DNA from: DASYLJ01 sp964432595
GTDB lineage: Bacteria; Desulfobacterota; Binatia; DP-6
Length of the DNA: 64,000 nucleotides
Reading direction: 5' to 3'
Assembly (NCBI GenBank): GCA_964432595.1
Contig: CAYSOF010000020.1
Coordinates: forward strand, 65,521-129,520
A program made the translations under genes and the position numbers. Below, piece after piece: positions 30,873 to 39,559 of this stretch. How positions within the stretch are numbered: position 1 is the first letter of the stretch; the number at the start of each line of letters is the position of its first letter. Under the pieces are notes generated by a model. The model had not been told where the DNA came from. It saw only the letters and a program-made list of their open reading frames with translations, and ran no database searches.

Positions 30873-31745
30873 CTCGCGTCCGGCGCGGCGCAGGAAGAGC
30901 AGCCCGAGCGCCGCGTTCATCACCATGAACATCAGGTGCGCGGCGAGGCTGTAGGCGAGGAGCTTCTGGCCGGGGGCGTAGTCCTGGAAGAAGAACGTCC
31001 ACGCCGCCTGGCTCGGGCCGAGATGCGCCGCGGCGATCGGCAGCGCGGCCAGGAAGAAGACGAGCGGCAGGAACGTCAGCAACGTCATGAAGGGGATATC
31101 GATCCCGAAGAGCGGCAGCGCCAGCCAATGGACGACGACGGCGGCCAGGAGGTTCGGCGTCTTCATCAGCAGCAGCGTCGCGTACTGCCACGGCTTCGCG
31201 CGACGGAACGCCTCGAAGATCGGCAGCGTGCCGAGCTTGCCGCCGCGGGGCTTCGAGAAGAACCAGAGGTGGAACGCCAGGTACGCGGCCATGACGGCGT
31301 AGACCGTCCACGGCGCGCGCGGCTCGCGGCTGACGGTCGCGCCGACGGCCGAGTAGAACGCCAGCTGGTAGACCTCGATCAGCGCGATGAACACGATCGT
31401 ACCGGTCACCTGCCAGAACGGGATGCCGTGCCGCCGGTGCAGGTAGACGGCGATGCCGCCCTGGCCGAGCTGCGTGTTCACCAGCGACAGGATGTACGCG
31501 GTCGCGCGGACGGGCAGGACGTCGCGATAGGGCACGGCGACGTTGAACCAGGCGACCGCACGCTGGAGCACCAGCGTGTCGATCAGGAGGTAGAAGACCG
31601 AGTAGGGCGCCATCAGCAGGAGGTAGAGTCCCCACCGCCCCGCGGCGAGAGTCTCGACCACCTGTCCGATGGGATATTTGCTGAACAGGAACGCGAAGAT
31701 CGCGAGCGTGACCGCCCACGGCGCGATCTTCTTGAGCGCGTTCAG
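30774..31745 (-). CDS. flippase-like integral membrane protein (LPG synthase membrane-domain-like)
   Basis: This 323-residue protein has about seven to eight membrane helices and resembles the AglD/MprF membrane domain (UPF0104): residues such as YILSLVNTQLGQGGIAVYL and GTIVFIALIEVYQLAFYS, then LLTFLPLVFFLAALPIAAAHLG. Such proteins may flip or modify lipids. No ATG, GTG or TTG is well placed. A CTG at 31745 overlaps the TGA of the diiron gene (CTGA), just as ATGA overlaps occur elsewhere here, and gives the expected LNALKKIAPW N-terminus. It is the last gene of the TetR-diiron-flippase operon. Confidence 0.7.
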   Translation of the reverse strand: MNALKKIAPWAVTLAIFAFLFSKYPIGQVVETLAAGRWGLYLLLMAPYSVFYLLIDTLVLQRAVAWFNVAVPYRDVLPVRATAYILSLVNTQLGQGGIAVYLHRRHGIPFWQVTGTIVFIALIEVYQLAFYSAVGATVSREPRAPWTVYAVMAAYLAFHLWFFSKPRGGKLGTLPIFEAFRRAKPWQYATLLLMKTPNLLAAVVVHWLALPLFGIDIPFMTLLTFLPLVFFLAALPIAAAHLGPSQAAWTFFFQDYAPGQKLLAYSLAAHLMFMVMNAALGLLFLRRAGRELAADEPRADGGQVDRAGGDARHVEQARTDHLR

Positions 31746-32734
31746 GCGGACGGCTCCATGTGCTCGAACTGGAGGATGTCGAGCTCGGCGAAGCGCTCGC
31801 GCACGTACGGCGTGAGCAGGCCGAGCCGCTTCACGTTCGGGACGATCTTCGAGAAGAGCATCTTCCGGAACTCGATCATCTGCGGCGAGTGGAGCACGAT
31901 CTCGCGGACTTCCGCAACGGGCCAGCCCATCGCCTCCCAGACGTCCTCGGCGAGCAGCCGGTCGCGCATCAGACGGCAGCCCTCGTAGACGAACTCCTCG
32001 CGCTCGCGCAGGTCCTTCGGCGACATCTGGTCGTAGAAGTCGCTCAGCGAGATGACGCCGAACGCGACGTGGCGCGACTCGTCGCGGATCACGTAGTGCA
32101 GCAGGTCGGTGAGCAGCGGCTCGGAGCACATCTTGTGCATGAAGCCGAACGCCGCCATCGCCAGGCCCTCCACCATGATCTGCATGCCGAGGTACTTCAT
32201 GTCCCAGCGCGAGTCGGTGAGGATCTGGTCGAGGAGCATCTTGAGGTTCTTGTTGATCCGGTACGGGCCGCCGAGCTTCTCGTTGAGATAGCGCGAGAAC
32301 ACCTCGACGTGGCGCGCCTCGTCCATGACCTGCGTCGAACCGTAGAACTTCGCCTCCATCCACGGCGTCGCGTCGACGATCTGCGCGGTGGCGAGGAGCG
32401 CGCCCTGCTCGCCGTGCATGAAGTTCGAGAGCGACCAGCGCATCTGCTCCTGGCGCAGCTTCTGGACTTCCTTCGGCGTGAGCCGGTCCCAGATGTGCGT
32501 CCCGAAGATCGGGATCTGCATGTCGGGCAGGAGCTCCGTCGTCGGGTCGACGGCCGTGTCCCAGGGGAGCTGGTCCGTCGCGTTCCACTGGTCGCGCTTC
32601 GCCTTCTCGTAGAGGTTGTGCAGCTCGCGACGGACCATCTCGTAGTTCCACGTGTAGGTCGTGTTGAACGTCGTCGAGAGCAGCTCGATCTGCTCCTCGC
32701 TCGGACGGACGGGGCTCACGGCGCCTTCGTACAT
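31742..32734 (-). CDS. ferritin-like diiron oxygenase/oxidoreductase
   Basis: The protein has 330 residues with the four-helix diiron pattern: an early Glu (MHGEQGALL), DEARHVEVFSRYL, a second Glu (IMVEGLAMAAFGFM) and RDESRHVAFGV. The two ExxH-type motifs plus two lone Glu residues are the expected iron ligands of R2-like and AurF-like enzymes. It probably activates oxygen to oxidise an amine, acyl chain or similar substrate; the sequence does not say which. It starts 2 bases after the TetR stop and its stop overlaps the flippase-like gene start. Control by the TetR protein is therefore likely. Confidence 0.85.
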   Translation of the reverse strand: MYEGAVSPVRPSEEQIELLSTTFNTTYTWNYEMVRRELHNLYEKAKRDQWNATDQLPWDTAVDPTTELLPDMQIPIFGTHIWDRLTPKEVQKLRQEQMRWSLSNFMHGEQGALLATAQIVDATPWMEAKFYGSTQVMDEARHVEVFSRYLNEKLGGPYRINKNLKMLLDQILTDSRWDMKYLGMQIMVEGLAMAAFGFMHKMCSEPLLTDLLHYVIRDESRHVAFGVISLSDFYDQMSPKDLREREEFVYEGCRLMRDRLLAEDVWEAMGWPVAEVREIVLHSPQMIEFRKMLFSKIVPNVKRLGLLTPYVRERFAELDILQFEHMEPSA

Positions 32735-32736
32735 GA

Positions 32737-33354
32737 CTACTCCTTTGGCGCGGGGCGAAGTCCCCGCAGCGTCAGCGTGTCCAGGGTCTCTTCCAGCAAC
32801 TCGACGGGGCTGTCGTCGTGCTCGCTCCACCAGGCGAGGAGCTGCGTGCTCATCCCGACGAGCGCCTGCGCGGCGAGGACGGTGGGGAGCGGACCGAAGC
32901 TGCCGTCGGCCACGCCTTGCAGCAGGTTCTCCTCGATGTCGGCGGCGAACTGCGCCTGCGCGCGACGGATCGTCTCGTGGTGCGCGGAGCCGGGACCGAA
33001 GACGATCTTGAAGACCTCGCGGTTCTCCTGCGCGAAGCGACAGAGCGCGCGGTTCGAGACGAGCACCCGCTCGACGGGATCGGCGACCGACGCGCGCGCC
33101 TGGTCGATCGTCGCCTTCATGCGCGCGACCGTCTCGTCGACGAGCGCGGCGAACAGCGTCTCCTTGGTGTCGAAGTGCAGGTAGAACGTGCCGACGCCCA
33201 CGTCCGCCGCCGCGGCGATGTCGGCGATCTTCGTGCGGTGCAGGCCCTTCTTCGCGAGCACCCGCGTGGCCGCGCCGAGGATGTCGAGGCGCGTGCGCTC
33301 CTTCTTCCGCTCGAGACGCGACGCGGTCGCCGCCGGGAGTGAGTCGGTCTTCAT
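32737..33354 (-). CDS. TetR-family transcriptional regulator
   Basis: This 205-residue protein has an N-terminal helix-turn-helix (about 20-66) of TetR type: RLDILGAATRVLAKKGLHRTK, then IADIAAAADVGVGTFYLHF and a following helix starting DTKETLFAAL. The C-terminal helical domain binds an unknown ligand. It is the first gene of a three-gene operon with the diiron enzyme and the flippase-like protein. A perfect 6-bp inverted repeat overlapping the -10 region and start lies immediately upstream, so it probably represses its own operon until the ligand arrives. The diiron enzyme's substrate is a reasonable guess for that ligand. Confidence 0.93.
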   Translation of the reverse strand: MKTDSLPAATASRLERKKERTRLDILGAATRVLAKKGLHRTKIADIAAAADVGVGTFYLHFDTKETLFAALVDETVARMKATIDQARASVADPVERVLVSNRALCRFAQENREVFKIVFGPGSAHHETIRRAQAQFAADIEENLLQGVADGSFGPLPTVLAAQALVGMSTQLLAWWSEHDDSPVELLEETLDTLTLRGLRPAPKE

Positions 33355-33355
33355 G

Positions 33356-33373
33356 ACTGAACGAAGATTCAGT
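33356..33373. promoter_or_regulatory. probable TetR operator
   Basis: ACTGAA (33356-33361) and TTCAGT (33368-33373) form a perfect inverted repeat around a 6-base centre. It is 2 bases from the TetR start codon and overlaps the -10 box and probable transcription start of the operon, as expected of a self-repressing TetR operator. Confidence 0.6.
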
Positions 33374-33398
33374 TAGCGGCGAACGCCGCAAGTGTCAA
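33370..33398 (-). promoter_or_regulatory. promoter of the TetR-diiron-flippase operon
   Basis: On the minus strand TTGACA (33398-33393) is followed by a 17-base spacer and TAACTG (33375-33370). The spacer itself contains GCGGCG-TT-CGCCGC. The -10 box is weak but the -35 box is perfect and the spacing is normal. Confidence 0.5.
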
Positions 33399-33419
33399 TG
33401 AAAATCCGGCCTGGGCGGC

Positions 33420-34406
33420 TCAGAGGGACAGGGGGCCGACGGGCATCTCGCGACCGTCGGCGGCCGCCGAGCGCATGCAGGCCTCGGCGATCCGGACGGC
33501 ATGGGCGCCGTCCTCGAGCGTCGTCCGGGGCTGCGTTCCGTGCTGGATCAGGTCGGCGAACGCGGCGAGCACCTCGCGCACCGTCGGGGCCGCGGTCGGC
33601 AGCTCGACGGGGGTGCGCTGCAGCCCGACCGCCGTCTGCAGCCAGTGCTGCTGATGGTCGGCGAGAAGCTGGCCGCTCGTACCGGCGGCGTCGATCAGCC
33701 CCGAGCGGCCGGCCGTCGCGCGGCAGCCGCTCACGCCCACCTGGGTGGGCGAGCCGACGAGCTCCAGGATCGCATTGAAGTTGTCCTCGGTGCGCGTCGT
33801 CGTCACGCGGGTCGAGCGGCACCACACCCGCGCGACGTCGTGCCCGGTGAGGTGGCGAACCAGGTCGAAGCTGTGGACGCCGGTGTGCAGCAGGATGCCG
33901 CCGCCCGACTGTGCCGGGTCGTCGAGCCACGGCAGCGGCGACGGCTCGAAGCGCTGGTTCACCATCAGCGCGTGGAGCGGCCCGATCGCCGCGAGCCGTT
34001 CGCGGACGATCTCCACGCAGGTGTTCCAGCGCAGCGTGTGCGCCATCAGGCACGGGATGCCCGCCGCGCGCACCCGGCGCACGATGGCGACCGCGGCATC
34101 GCCCGTGACGGCCAGCGGCTTCTCGATCAGCAGCGCTTTGCGGGCGTCGGCCACCGCGCCGACGACGTCGGGATGCAGCGACGGGGGGACCACGGCGATC
34201 ACGGCGTCGACCGCGGGATCGGCGACGAGCGCCCGCCAGTCGGCGTGGAACCGACAGCCCAGCTCGCGTGCCTGCTCGGCACCGCGCGCGGCGTCGTGTC
34301 GCGAGACGGCCTCCAGCTGGAGCGCCGGGACGTCGGTGCGCAGGTGGTTCAGGTAACGCGCGCCGTGCTTGCCGGCGCCGATCACTCCGACGCGGATGCG
34401 TGACAC
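33420..34406 (-). CDS. Gfo/Idh/MocA-family oxidoreductase
   Basis: The protein has 328 residues. The N-terminal Rossmann domain has VGVIGAGKHGARYL, then LLIEKPLAV with the Lys of the catalytic EKP triplet, and DAVIAVVPPSLH. The C-terminal substrate domain has GGGILLHTGVHSFDLVRHL, where the His/Asp pair typical of the family sits. These NAD(P)-dependent enzymes act on sugars, inositols and related compounds; the substrate is not identifiable. I chose the GTG at 34406 (SRIRVGVIGAG) because it starts right at the dinucleotide fold; the frame extends back to 34442 with an Arg/Pro-rich lead. Confidence 0.88.
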   Translation of the reverse strand: MSRIRVGVIGAGKHGARYLNHLRTDVPALQLEAVSRHDAARGAEQARELGCRFHADWRALVADPAVDAVIAVVPPSLHPDVVGAVADARKALLIEKPLAVTGDAAVAIVRRVRAAGIPCLMAHTLRWNTCVEIVRERLAAIGPLHALMVNQRFEPSPLPWLDDPAQSGGGILLHTGVHSFDLVRHLTGHDVARVWCRSTRVTTTRTEDNFNAILELVGSPTQVGVSGCRATAGRSGLIDAAGTSGQLLADHQQHWLQTAVGLQRTPVELPTAAPTVREVLAAFADLIQHGTQPRTTLEDGAHAVRIAEACMRSAAADGREMPVGPLSL

Positions 34407-34521
34407 CGGACCGGGGGTAGTCCGCGACGGCGCGCGCGTCAACCGCGCGAAATGGGTTGCAAAGGGTGCACCTCGGGGCTAGGAGAGGCGCCCTGAGCCT
34501 TGGGCCACAAGGGAGAACGCG

Positions 34522-34872
34522 ATGGCGTACATCATCACCCGACTCTGCCGTGACTGTGTCGACACCGGTTGCGTGGCCGTCTGCCCGGTCGACTGCATCT
34601 ACGAGTACACCGGCAGCGATCGCGAGACGTTCCCGAACCAGCTCTACATCCACCCCGACGAGTGCATCGACTGCGGGGCGTGCGAGCCGGAGTGTCCGTG
34701 GCAGGCGATCTTCGAAGAGGTCGCGGTGCCCGACGTCTGCAAGGACGACACCGCGCTCAACTACGCGATGATGGAGAACACCGACGACTTCAAGGTCGCG
34801 CCGCAGAAGAAGGTCGAGCACCCGACGGCGGAACAGGTCGCGGCGAACAAGGCGAAGTGGGGCGTCTCCTGA
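34522..34872 (+). CDS. ferredoxin with two iron-sulfur clusters
   Basis: This 116-residue protein has two cysteine sets: CRDCVDTGCVAVCPVDC at the N-terminus and CIDCGACEPECPW near residue 53. The second is a regular 4Fe-4S pattern; the first, with a longer C-x2-C-x4-C spacing, is like the 3Fe-4S or 4Fe-4S site of seven-iron ferredoxins. The C-terminal tail with DDFKVAPQKKVEHPTAEQVAANKAKWG is typical of this bacterial group. It carries electrons between unknown partners; no redox enzyme is adjacent. An AGGGAGA ribosome site lies 6 bases before the start. Confidence 0.9.
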   Translation: MAYIITRLCRDCVDTGCVAVCPVDCIYEYTGSDRETFPNQLYIHPDECIDCGACEPECPWQAIFEEVAVPDVCKDDTALNYAMMENTDDFKVAPQKKVEHPTAEQVAANKAKWGVS

Positions 34873-34883
34873 TCGTCGAGTAG

Positions 34884-36059
34884 CTACGGCGTGACGGTGG
34901 CCATCACCGTCCCCGCCCCCGCGTCCGCGATCTCGATCGTCACGTCGCCCGTCGTCTGCGTCGACTTCATCGCCGCGCGCAGCTCGTCCTTCAATCGCGA
35001 CGTGAACTTGTCGCGCACCTCCGGCGGCATGCCGGCCATCGGGAAGTTCTGCACCAGCACGCGGCCCGTCGTCGGCGCGCTCCACTGGAAGCGCGCGATG
35101 CGCTCGCCCATGATGGGCGCGCCGCGGAAGTTCTTCTCCACCGCGGCCTGGAACGGCGTGCGCTCGGCCTCGGCGACCGCCGGCGCGGCCGGCTGCGCCG
35201 GCGCCGCGCCGCCGGCGATGCGCGCGGTCATGTCGTCGATCTGCTTGCGCACGTTGTCGTCGGTGGCGAGCGCGCGCGCCGCCTTGAACGCCCGCAGCGC
35301 CTTCTCGGTGTCGCCGAGCTGCGCGTGCGTCACCGCCAGGTTGTAGTGCGCCTGCAGGAACGACGGGTTCGTCTCGATGACGTCCTCGTACATCGCGATC
35401 GCCTTCGGCGGATCGCCTGCGTAGAGGTACATCGTCGCGAGGTCGGTGCGCGCGCTCGGATCGTTCGGCTCGATCTTCAGCAATTCCTCGTAGAGAGGGA
35501 TCGCTTTCGCGTGGTCCTGGCGGTCGTAGTAGACGTTCGCCTTCCCGCGCAGGCCGTCGACGTTCTTCGCTTCGCGTGCGAGCACGTGCTCGAAGGCTTC
35601 GAGCGCCTTCGCATAGTACGACGGGTCCACCTGCGCGGCGCGGTAATAGACCTGGCCGAGACGGTTCCAGGCGCCGAGGTCCTCGGGCGCCGCCTGCGCC
35701 TTGCCCGCGAGGTCGGTGATGAACGTCTTCACCTCCGCCGGCAGCTCCATCGGCGGACGCGCGGGCGCGTCGGCCGTGGCGGCCGCACCCGGCGGAGGCG
35801 TCGGTGCGGGGCCGCGTCCCGGCGCGGGACGCTCCGGCTCGGGCGAGAGGATGCTGGCCCAGATCGCCAGGCCGGAGACCAGCAGCAATCCCAGCACCGA
35901 GATGCCCTGGGTGGTGAGCTGCCATGCGCCGGGCGGGACGGCCGCGACCGCGACGGCGGTGCGCGGCGCGCCGGTGCGCAGGTCCGATCCACATTCGGCG
36001 CAGAACTTGGCGCCGGGAACGGCCCGGGTGCCGCACTGCGAGCAGAAGCGCGCGCTCAT
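34884..36059 (-). CDS. zinc-ribbon TPR membrane protein
   Basis: The protein has 391 residues. It starts with a zinc ribbon, MSARFCSQCGTRAVPGAKFC and the following CGS, giving four cysteines (CxxC twice). One membrane helix (QGISVLGLLLVSGLAIWAS, about 51-69) follows, then a Pro/Ala-rich linker and about five tetratricopeptide repeats (for example RTDLATMYLYAGDPPKAIAM, YNLAVTHAQLGDTEKALRAF). The C-terminal 90 residues form an unassigned domain (GRVLVQNFPMAGMPPEVRDK). It probably scaffolds a protein complex at the membrane. It is convergent with the ferredoxin gene, 11 bases apart. Confidence 0.8.
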   Translation of the reverse strand: MSARFCSQCGTRAVPGAKFCAECGSDLRTGAPRTAVAVAAVPPGAWQLTTQGISVLGLLLVSGLAIWASILSPEPERPAPGRGPAPTPPPGAAATADAPARPPMELPAEVKTFITDLAGKAQAAPEDLGAWNRLGQVYYRAAQVDPSYYAKALEAFEHVLAREAKNVDGLRGKANVYYDRQDHAKAIPLYEELLKIEPNDPSARTDLATMYLYAGDPPKAIAMYEDVIETNPSFLQAHYNLAVTHAQLGDTEKALRAFKAARALATDDNVRKQIDDMTARIAGGAAPAQPAAPAVAEAERTPFQAAVEKNFRGAPIMGERIARFQWSAPTTGRVLVQNFPMAGMPPEVRDKFTSRLKDELRAAMKSTQTTGDVTIEIADAGAGTVMATVTP

Positions 36060-36071
36060 CGAGAGGGCAGG

Positions 36072-36099
36072 ATACTAACGGACGGCCTCTCAGCGTCAA
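36072..36099 (-). promoter_or_regulatory. putative promoter of the TPR protein gene
   Basis: On the minus strand TTGACG (36099-36094) is followed by 16 bases and TAGTAT (36077-36072). The start codon lies about 12 bases further on. The -10 box matches the sigma-70 consensus in four of six positions. Confidence 0.35.
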
Positions 36100-36181
36100 A
36101 ACGGTGCCGGTCGTCCGTTGACAAAAGCCGGGTTCCACGCGGCCGGGGGCCGGGCATGCGCCTTGCTGAGTGGGTCCCCGG

Positions 36182-37243
36182 ATGAGCTCGGTGCGACGGA
36201 AGCGTGCGCCTGGGGCCGGCGCACCGGCGGCGGACGAGGGACAGGCGTCGAGCGCGATGCACGACACGCCGGACGGCGTGATCGTGTGCGACGCGGCCGG
36301 CGTGGTCCGGCAGGTGAACCCGGCGTTCGCGCGCGCGCTGGGCCGCGAGAGCGCCAGTCTGGTCGGCGTGCCTCTGGGCGAGCTCGTCGAGCGTCCGCCG
36401 ACCGAAGGCCCGTTCGCCGAGGCGCTGCGCGACGCGACGTCGGGGCCGTGGTGCGGCGAGCTGCGCGCGACCGCGGGCGGCGGCGTCTGGGAGGCGACCA
36501 TGGCGCCGACCGACGGGCGGGGGGTCGTCGCCGTGCTCCGCGACGTGCGCGCCCGCCATCAGGCCGAGGAGGCACGGGTCGAGTTCCTCTCGATGGTCAC
36601 CCACGACATCAAGGGGCCGCTCACGGTGATCCTCGGCTACACCGAGCTGCTCAGCGATCCCGACGACCCGCCCTCGCCCGCGATGCTCACCGACACCCTC
36701 GGCCGCGTGCGCGAGAGCGGCGAGCAGATCCATGCGCTGGTCTCGAACTTCGTCGAGTTCTCGCGCATCGAGGCGGGCCGGCACGCGCTCGACCGCCGCC
36801 CGATCGATCTCGACGAGGTGCTGTCGCGGCTCGTGCAGCATCACGCGCCGCGTGCGCGGCGGAAGGGCGTCGAACTGACGTACGACGAGTCGGCGATACC
36901 GGAGATCGCGTGCGACCGCCCGCAGATCGAGCGCGTGCTCGTGAACCTGCTCGGCAACGCGATCAAGTACACGCCGCGCGGCGGCCGCATCCGCGTGCAC
37001 GCGCGTCACGACGCGAACGAGGTGACGATCGCGGTCGAGGACACCGGTCCGGGCATCGCGTCCGAGGACCTCGGCAGCATCTTCGAGAAGTACCGTCGCG
37101 CGCCGGCGGCGCATCGGGTCGACGGCGTCGGTCTCGGCCTCTTCATCGCCCGCACGGTCGCGCGCGCGCACGGCGGCGACGTGCGCGTCGCGAGCACGCC
37201 CGGGCACGGCTCGACGTTCACGCTCGTCTTGCCGGTCGTCTGA
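36182..37243 (+). CDS. PAS-domain sensor histidine kinase
   Basis: The protein has 353 residues. A PAS domain covers about residues 25-125 (AMHDTPDGVIVCDAAGVVRQ, NPAFARALGRESASLVG). The HisKA domain has the acceptor His141 in the variant motif MVTHDIKGPLTVIL. The HATPase domain follows with NLLGNAIKY, EDTGPGIAS and GVGLGLFIAR. There is no membrane segment. I chose the ATG at 36182 over the in-frame GTG at 36170. Like the kinase at 28368 it has no response regulator beside it, so its partner is unknown. Confidence 0.92.
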   Translation: MSSVRRKRAPGAGAPAADEGQASSAMHDTPDGVIVCDAAGVVRQVNPAFARALGRESASLVGVPLGELVERPPTEGPFAEALRDATSGPWCGELRATAGGGVWEATMAPTDGRGVVAVLRDVRARHQAEEARVEFLSMVTHDIKGPLTVILGYTELLSDPDDPPSPAMLTDTLGRVRESGEQIHALVSNFVEFSRIEAGRHALDRRPIDLDEVLSRLVQHHAPRARRKGVELTYDESAIPEIACDRPQIERVLVNLLGNAIKYTPRGGRIRVHARHDANEVTIAVEDTGPGIASEDLGSIFEKYRRAPAAHRVDGVGLGLFIARTVARAHGGDVRVASTPGHGSTFTLVLPVV

Positions 37244-37255
37244 CCGGCCCGCCCC

Positions 37256-38239
37256 TCAGGGCGTCCCGATCAGCACGAAGCGGGCGGGCAGCGACGCCTC
37301 GATCAGTTCCGAGGGCGGCGGCTCGATGACGAGGCGCAGCGGCGCGTCCCGTCGCGTGACGTCCTCGGCCGTGCCCCACTGGCGCTTCACCACCTCGTCG
37401 ACGCGGTCCCAGTCGACGACGTCGCCGAGGCCCGCCGCGACGAGCTTCGCGCGGATGCGCGCCGGATCGGCGCGGCGGCCGCGGTACACGTCGGGGTGCA
37501 CCTCGAGCCACACGCGGCCGAGATCGTCCTGCGCGGCCGACACCGGCTCGTAGACGGTCTCGACGTAGGTGCCGTCCTTGCTCTCCTTGTAGAGCCGCTC
37601 GATGTCGCCGGGGAGCATGCGCATGCAGCCGTGCGTCGCGTAGCGGCCGACGCTGCCGGGCGCGTTCGTGCCGTGGAAGCCGACGCCGCCGCCGGAGAGC
37701 GCGATGAAGTACTTGCCGAGCGGATTCTTCGGCCCCGGCTTCACCTCGGTGACGACGGCCTTGCCGCCCGCGCGCATCTCCGCCTGGATCGACGGCGGGA
37801 CGCGCCAGATCGGATCGCGCCGGCGCTCGAGCATCCAGAAGCGGCCGCGCGGCGTGGACCACTTGAGGTTGCGTCCGACGGCCACCGGAAAACGCGCCTT
37901 CAGCACGCCGCCCTCGAACCAGTAGAGCGTGCGGTCGGCGATGTCGACCACGAAGCCTTCGGGCGTCCGCGTCGGCACGACGTGACGGTCGGACACCCGC
38001 ACCGTGCCGCCGACCTTCACCTTGTCGACGTTCACGCCGGGGTTGAGGCCCTTCACCAACGCCGGCGACATCGTCATCCGCGTCGCGACCGACCAGGCCG
38101 TTTCGCCCTTCTGGAGGACGTGGTCCTGCTCCGTGCCGGACACCATGGAGTAGACCGGGAGGGGATCGTCGGCGGGTGCCGCGGCGAACGCCGGAGCGGC
38201 CAGACCCACCAGCATGAGGAGGCTCGAGATCGAACGCAT
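37256..38239 (-). CDS. L,D-transpeptidase with LysM domain
   Basis: This 327-residue exported enzyme has a signal peptide (SISSLLMLVGLAAPAFA). A LysM-type peptidoglycan-binding region follows (HVLQKGETAWSVATRMTMSP, about 40-85). The YkuD domain holds H189 (GFHGTN) and the catalytic motif T202-H203-G204-C205-M-R207, in which Thr replaces the usual Ser before HGC. It cross-links peptidoglycan or attaches lipoprotein to it. I chose the ATG at 38239 because the signal peptide starts there; the frame is open to 38278. It is divergent from the C69-type gene. Confidence 0.92.
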   Translation of the reverse strand: MRSISSLLMLVGLAAPAFAAAPADDPLPVYSMVSGTEQDHVLQKGETAWSVATRMTMSPALVKGLNPGVNVDKVKVGGTVRVSDRHVVPTRTPEGFVVDIADRTLYWFEGGVLKARFPVAVGRNLKWSTPRGRFWMLERRRDPIWRVPPSIQAEMRAGGKAVVTEVKPGPKNPLGKYFIALSGGGVGFHGTNAPGSVGRYATHGCMRMLPGDIERLYKESKDGTYVETVYEPVSAAQDDLGRVWLEVHPDVYRGRRADPARIRAKLVAAGLGDVVDWDRVDEVVKRQWGTAEDVTRRDAPLRLVIEPPPSELIEASLPARFVLIGTP

Positions 38240-38307
38240 CAAGACATGAGGATAGCCAGCGAAGCTCCGACTTGACATGGCGCAAGTGCCTGAGTGACGT
38301 CCCGGGC

Positions 38308-39558
38308 ATGGGCTGTGACTCTCTCGTTGCGCTCGCGCACACGACCCGGGACGGGGTGACCGTATTCGCGAAGAACAGTGATCGGCCGCCGCGCGAGTGT
38401 CAACGAGTCCTGCGCGTTCCGCGCGCGTCGCACGCGCCCGGCGCCACGGTGCGGTGCCAGTACGTCGAGGTGCCGCAGGTCGCGGAGACGGCGGCGATCC
38501 TCGGCTCGCAGCCGTGGTGGCTCTGGGGCTTCGAGCACGGCGTCAACGAGCACGGTGTCGCGATCGGCAACGAGACCGTCTTCGCGCGCGAGACGCTCGG
38601 ACCCGTCGGGCTGATCGGCATGGACCTCGTCCGGCTCGGCCTGGAGCGCGGCCGCACGGCGACGGGTGCGCTCGAGGCGATGGTCGCGCTGCTCGAGGCG
38701 CACGGGCAGGGCGGCTCCGGGCACGTGCATCTCGACTGGCCGTACCACAACGCGTTCCTCGTTGCCGATCCGAAATCGGCGTGGATCCTCGAGACGTCGG
38801 GCCGTCACTGGGTCGCGCGCAGCGTGCGGGACGTCGCCAACATCTCGAATGGGCTCGCGATCGGAGCGGATTGGGAGCGCGGCGCGGCCGACGTGACGTC
38901 GTTCGCCGTCGCGCAGGGATGGTGGAGCGCGGACGCCGGACCGGTCGATTTCGCGGCCGCCTACGCCGATGCGAGCGGCGTCCCCCCGAACCTGTGCGAC
39001 GGCCGCCGGCGGCGCGGTGCCGTGCTGCTCGACGCGGGCCGCGGCCGCCACACGCCGGCGGATCTCTGCGCGATCCTGCGCGACCATCACGCCGACGGCG
39101 CGGTCCGCACGCCGCGGCCGTTCGACGATCCCGACTACTTCACGCTCTGCATGCACGCCGACCCGCTCGACAACACGACCGCCGCGATGGTCGCGCCGCT
39201 GCCGCGCGAGCGCGGGCCGGGCGTCCCGGCGTGGATGTGCCTCGGCAGCCCGTGCGTCGGGGCGTTCCTGCCGCTGTACCTCGCGGCCGACGTGCCGGAG
39301 GTACTGGCTGTCGGCGCGGGCGAGCCCGATCCCACGAGCCCGTGGTGGCGCACGCGCGCGCTGCTGTCGCTCGTCGAGCGCGACTTCGCCCGCTGGGTGC
39401 CCGTCGTGCGCGGGCGGTTGGACGCGTTCGAGGCCGAGCTGCGCGAGGAAGCCGACACGCTGACGGCCGCCGCGCCCGACGCGCTGTCGGCGTTCATGCA
39501 GCGCGCGGTCGGCCGGCACGCCGTCATGCTGGACGAGCTGCTGCGCGCGCTCGCCTGA
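38308..39558 (+). CDS. secernin / peptidase family C69-like Ntn hydrolase
   Basis: The protein has 416 residues and starts MGCDSLVALAHTTRDGVTVFAKNSDRP. Cys3 followed by the conserved TxDG and FAKNSDR segments is the N-terminal nucleophile pattern of C69 dipeptidases and secernins, where maturation exposes the Cys. Further marks are the WLWGFEHGVNEHGVAIGNE block and PYHNAFLVADPKSAW. It may cleave dipeptides or another amide bond. I chose the ATG at 38308, since a longer start would move the Cys away from the N-terminus. It is a cytosolic enzyme as far as the sequence shows. Confidence 0.85.
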   Translation: MGCDSLVALAHTTRDGVTVFAKNSDRPPRECQRVLRVPRASHAPGATVRCQYVEVPQVAETAAILGSQPWWLWGFEHGVNEHGVAIGNETVFARETLGPVGLIGMDLVRLGLERGRTATGALEAMVALLEAHGQGGSGHVHLDWPYHNAFLVADPKSAWILETSGRHWVARSVRDVANISNGLAIGADWERGAADVTSFAVAQGWWSADAGPVDFAAAYADASGVPPNLCDGRRRRGAVLLDAGRGRHTPADLCAILRDHHADGAVRTPRPFDDPDYFTLCMHADPLDNTTAAMVAPLPRERGPGVPAWMCLGSPCVGAFLPLYLAADVPEVLAVGAGEPDPTSPWWRTRALLSLVERDFARWVPVVRGRLDAFEAELREEADTLTAAAPDALSAFMQRAVGRHAVMLDELLRALA

Positions 39559-39559
39559 C

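Noticed and set aside
37244..37255. A short CGCCC/GGGCG hairpin between the PAS kinase and L,D-transpeptidase genes as a terminator
   Set aside because: The stem is only 5 bp with no T run on either strand.
38272..38300. TTGACA with 17-base spacing as promoter of the C69-type gene
   Set aside because: The -10 box (TGACGT) is poor and the start would lie almost on the start codon, so the support is too weak.
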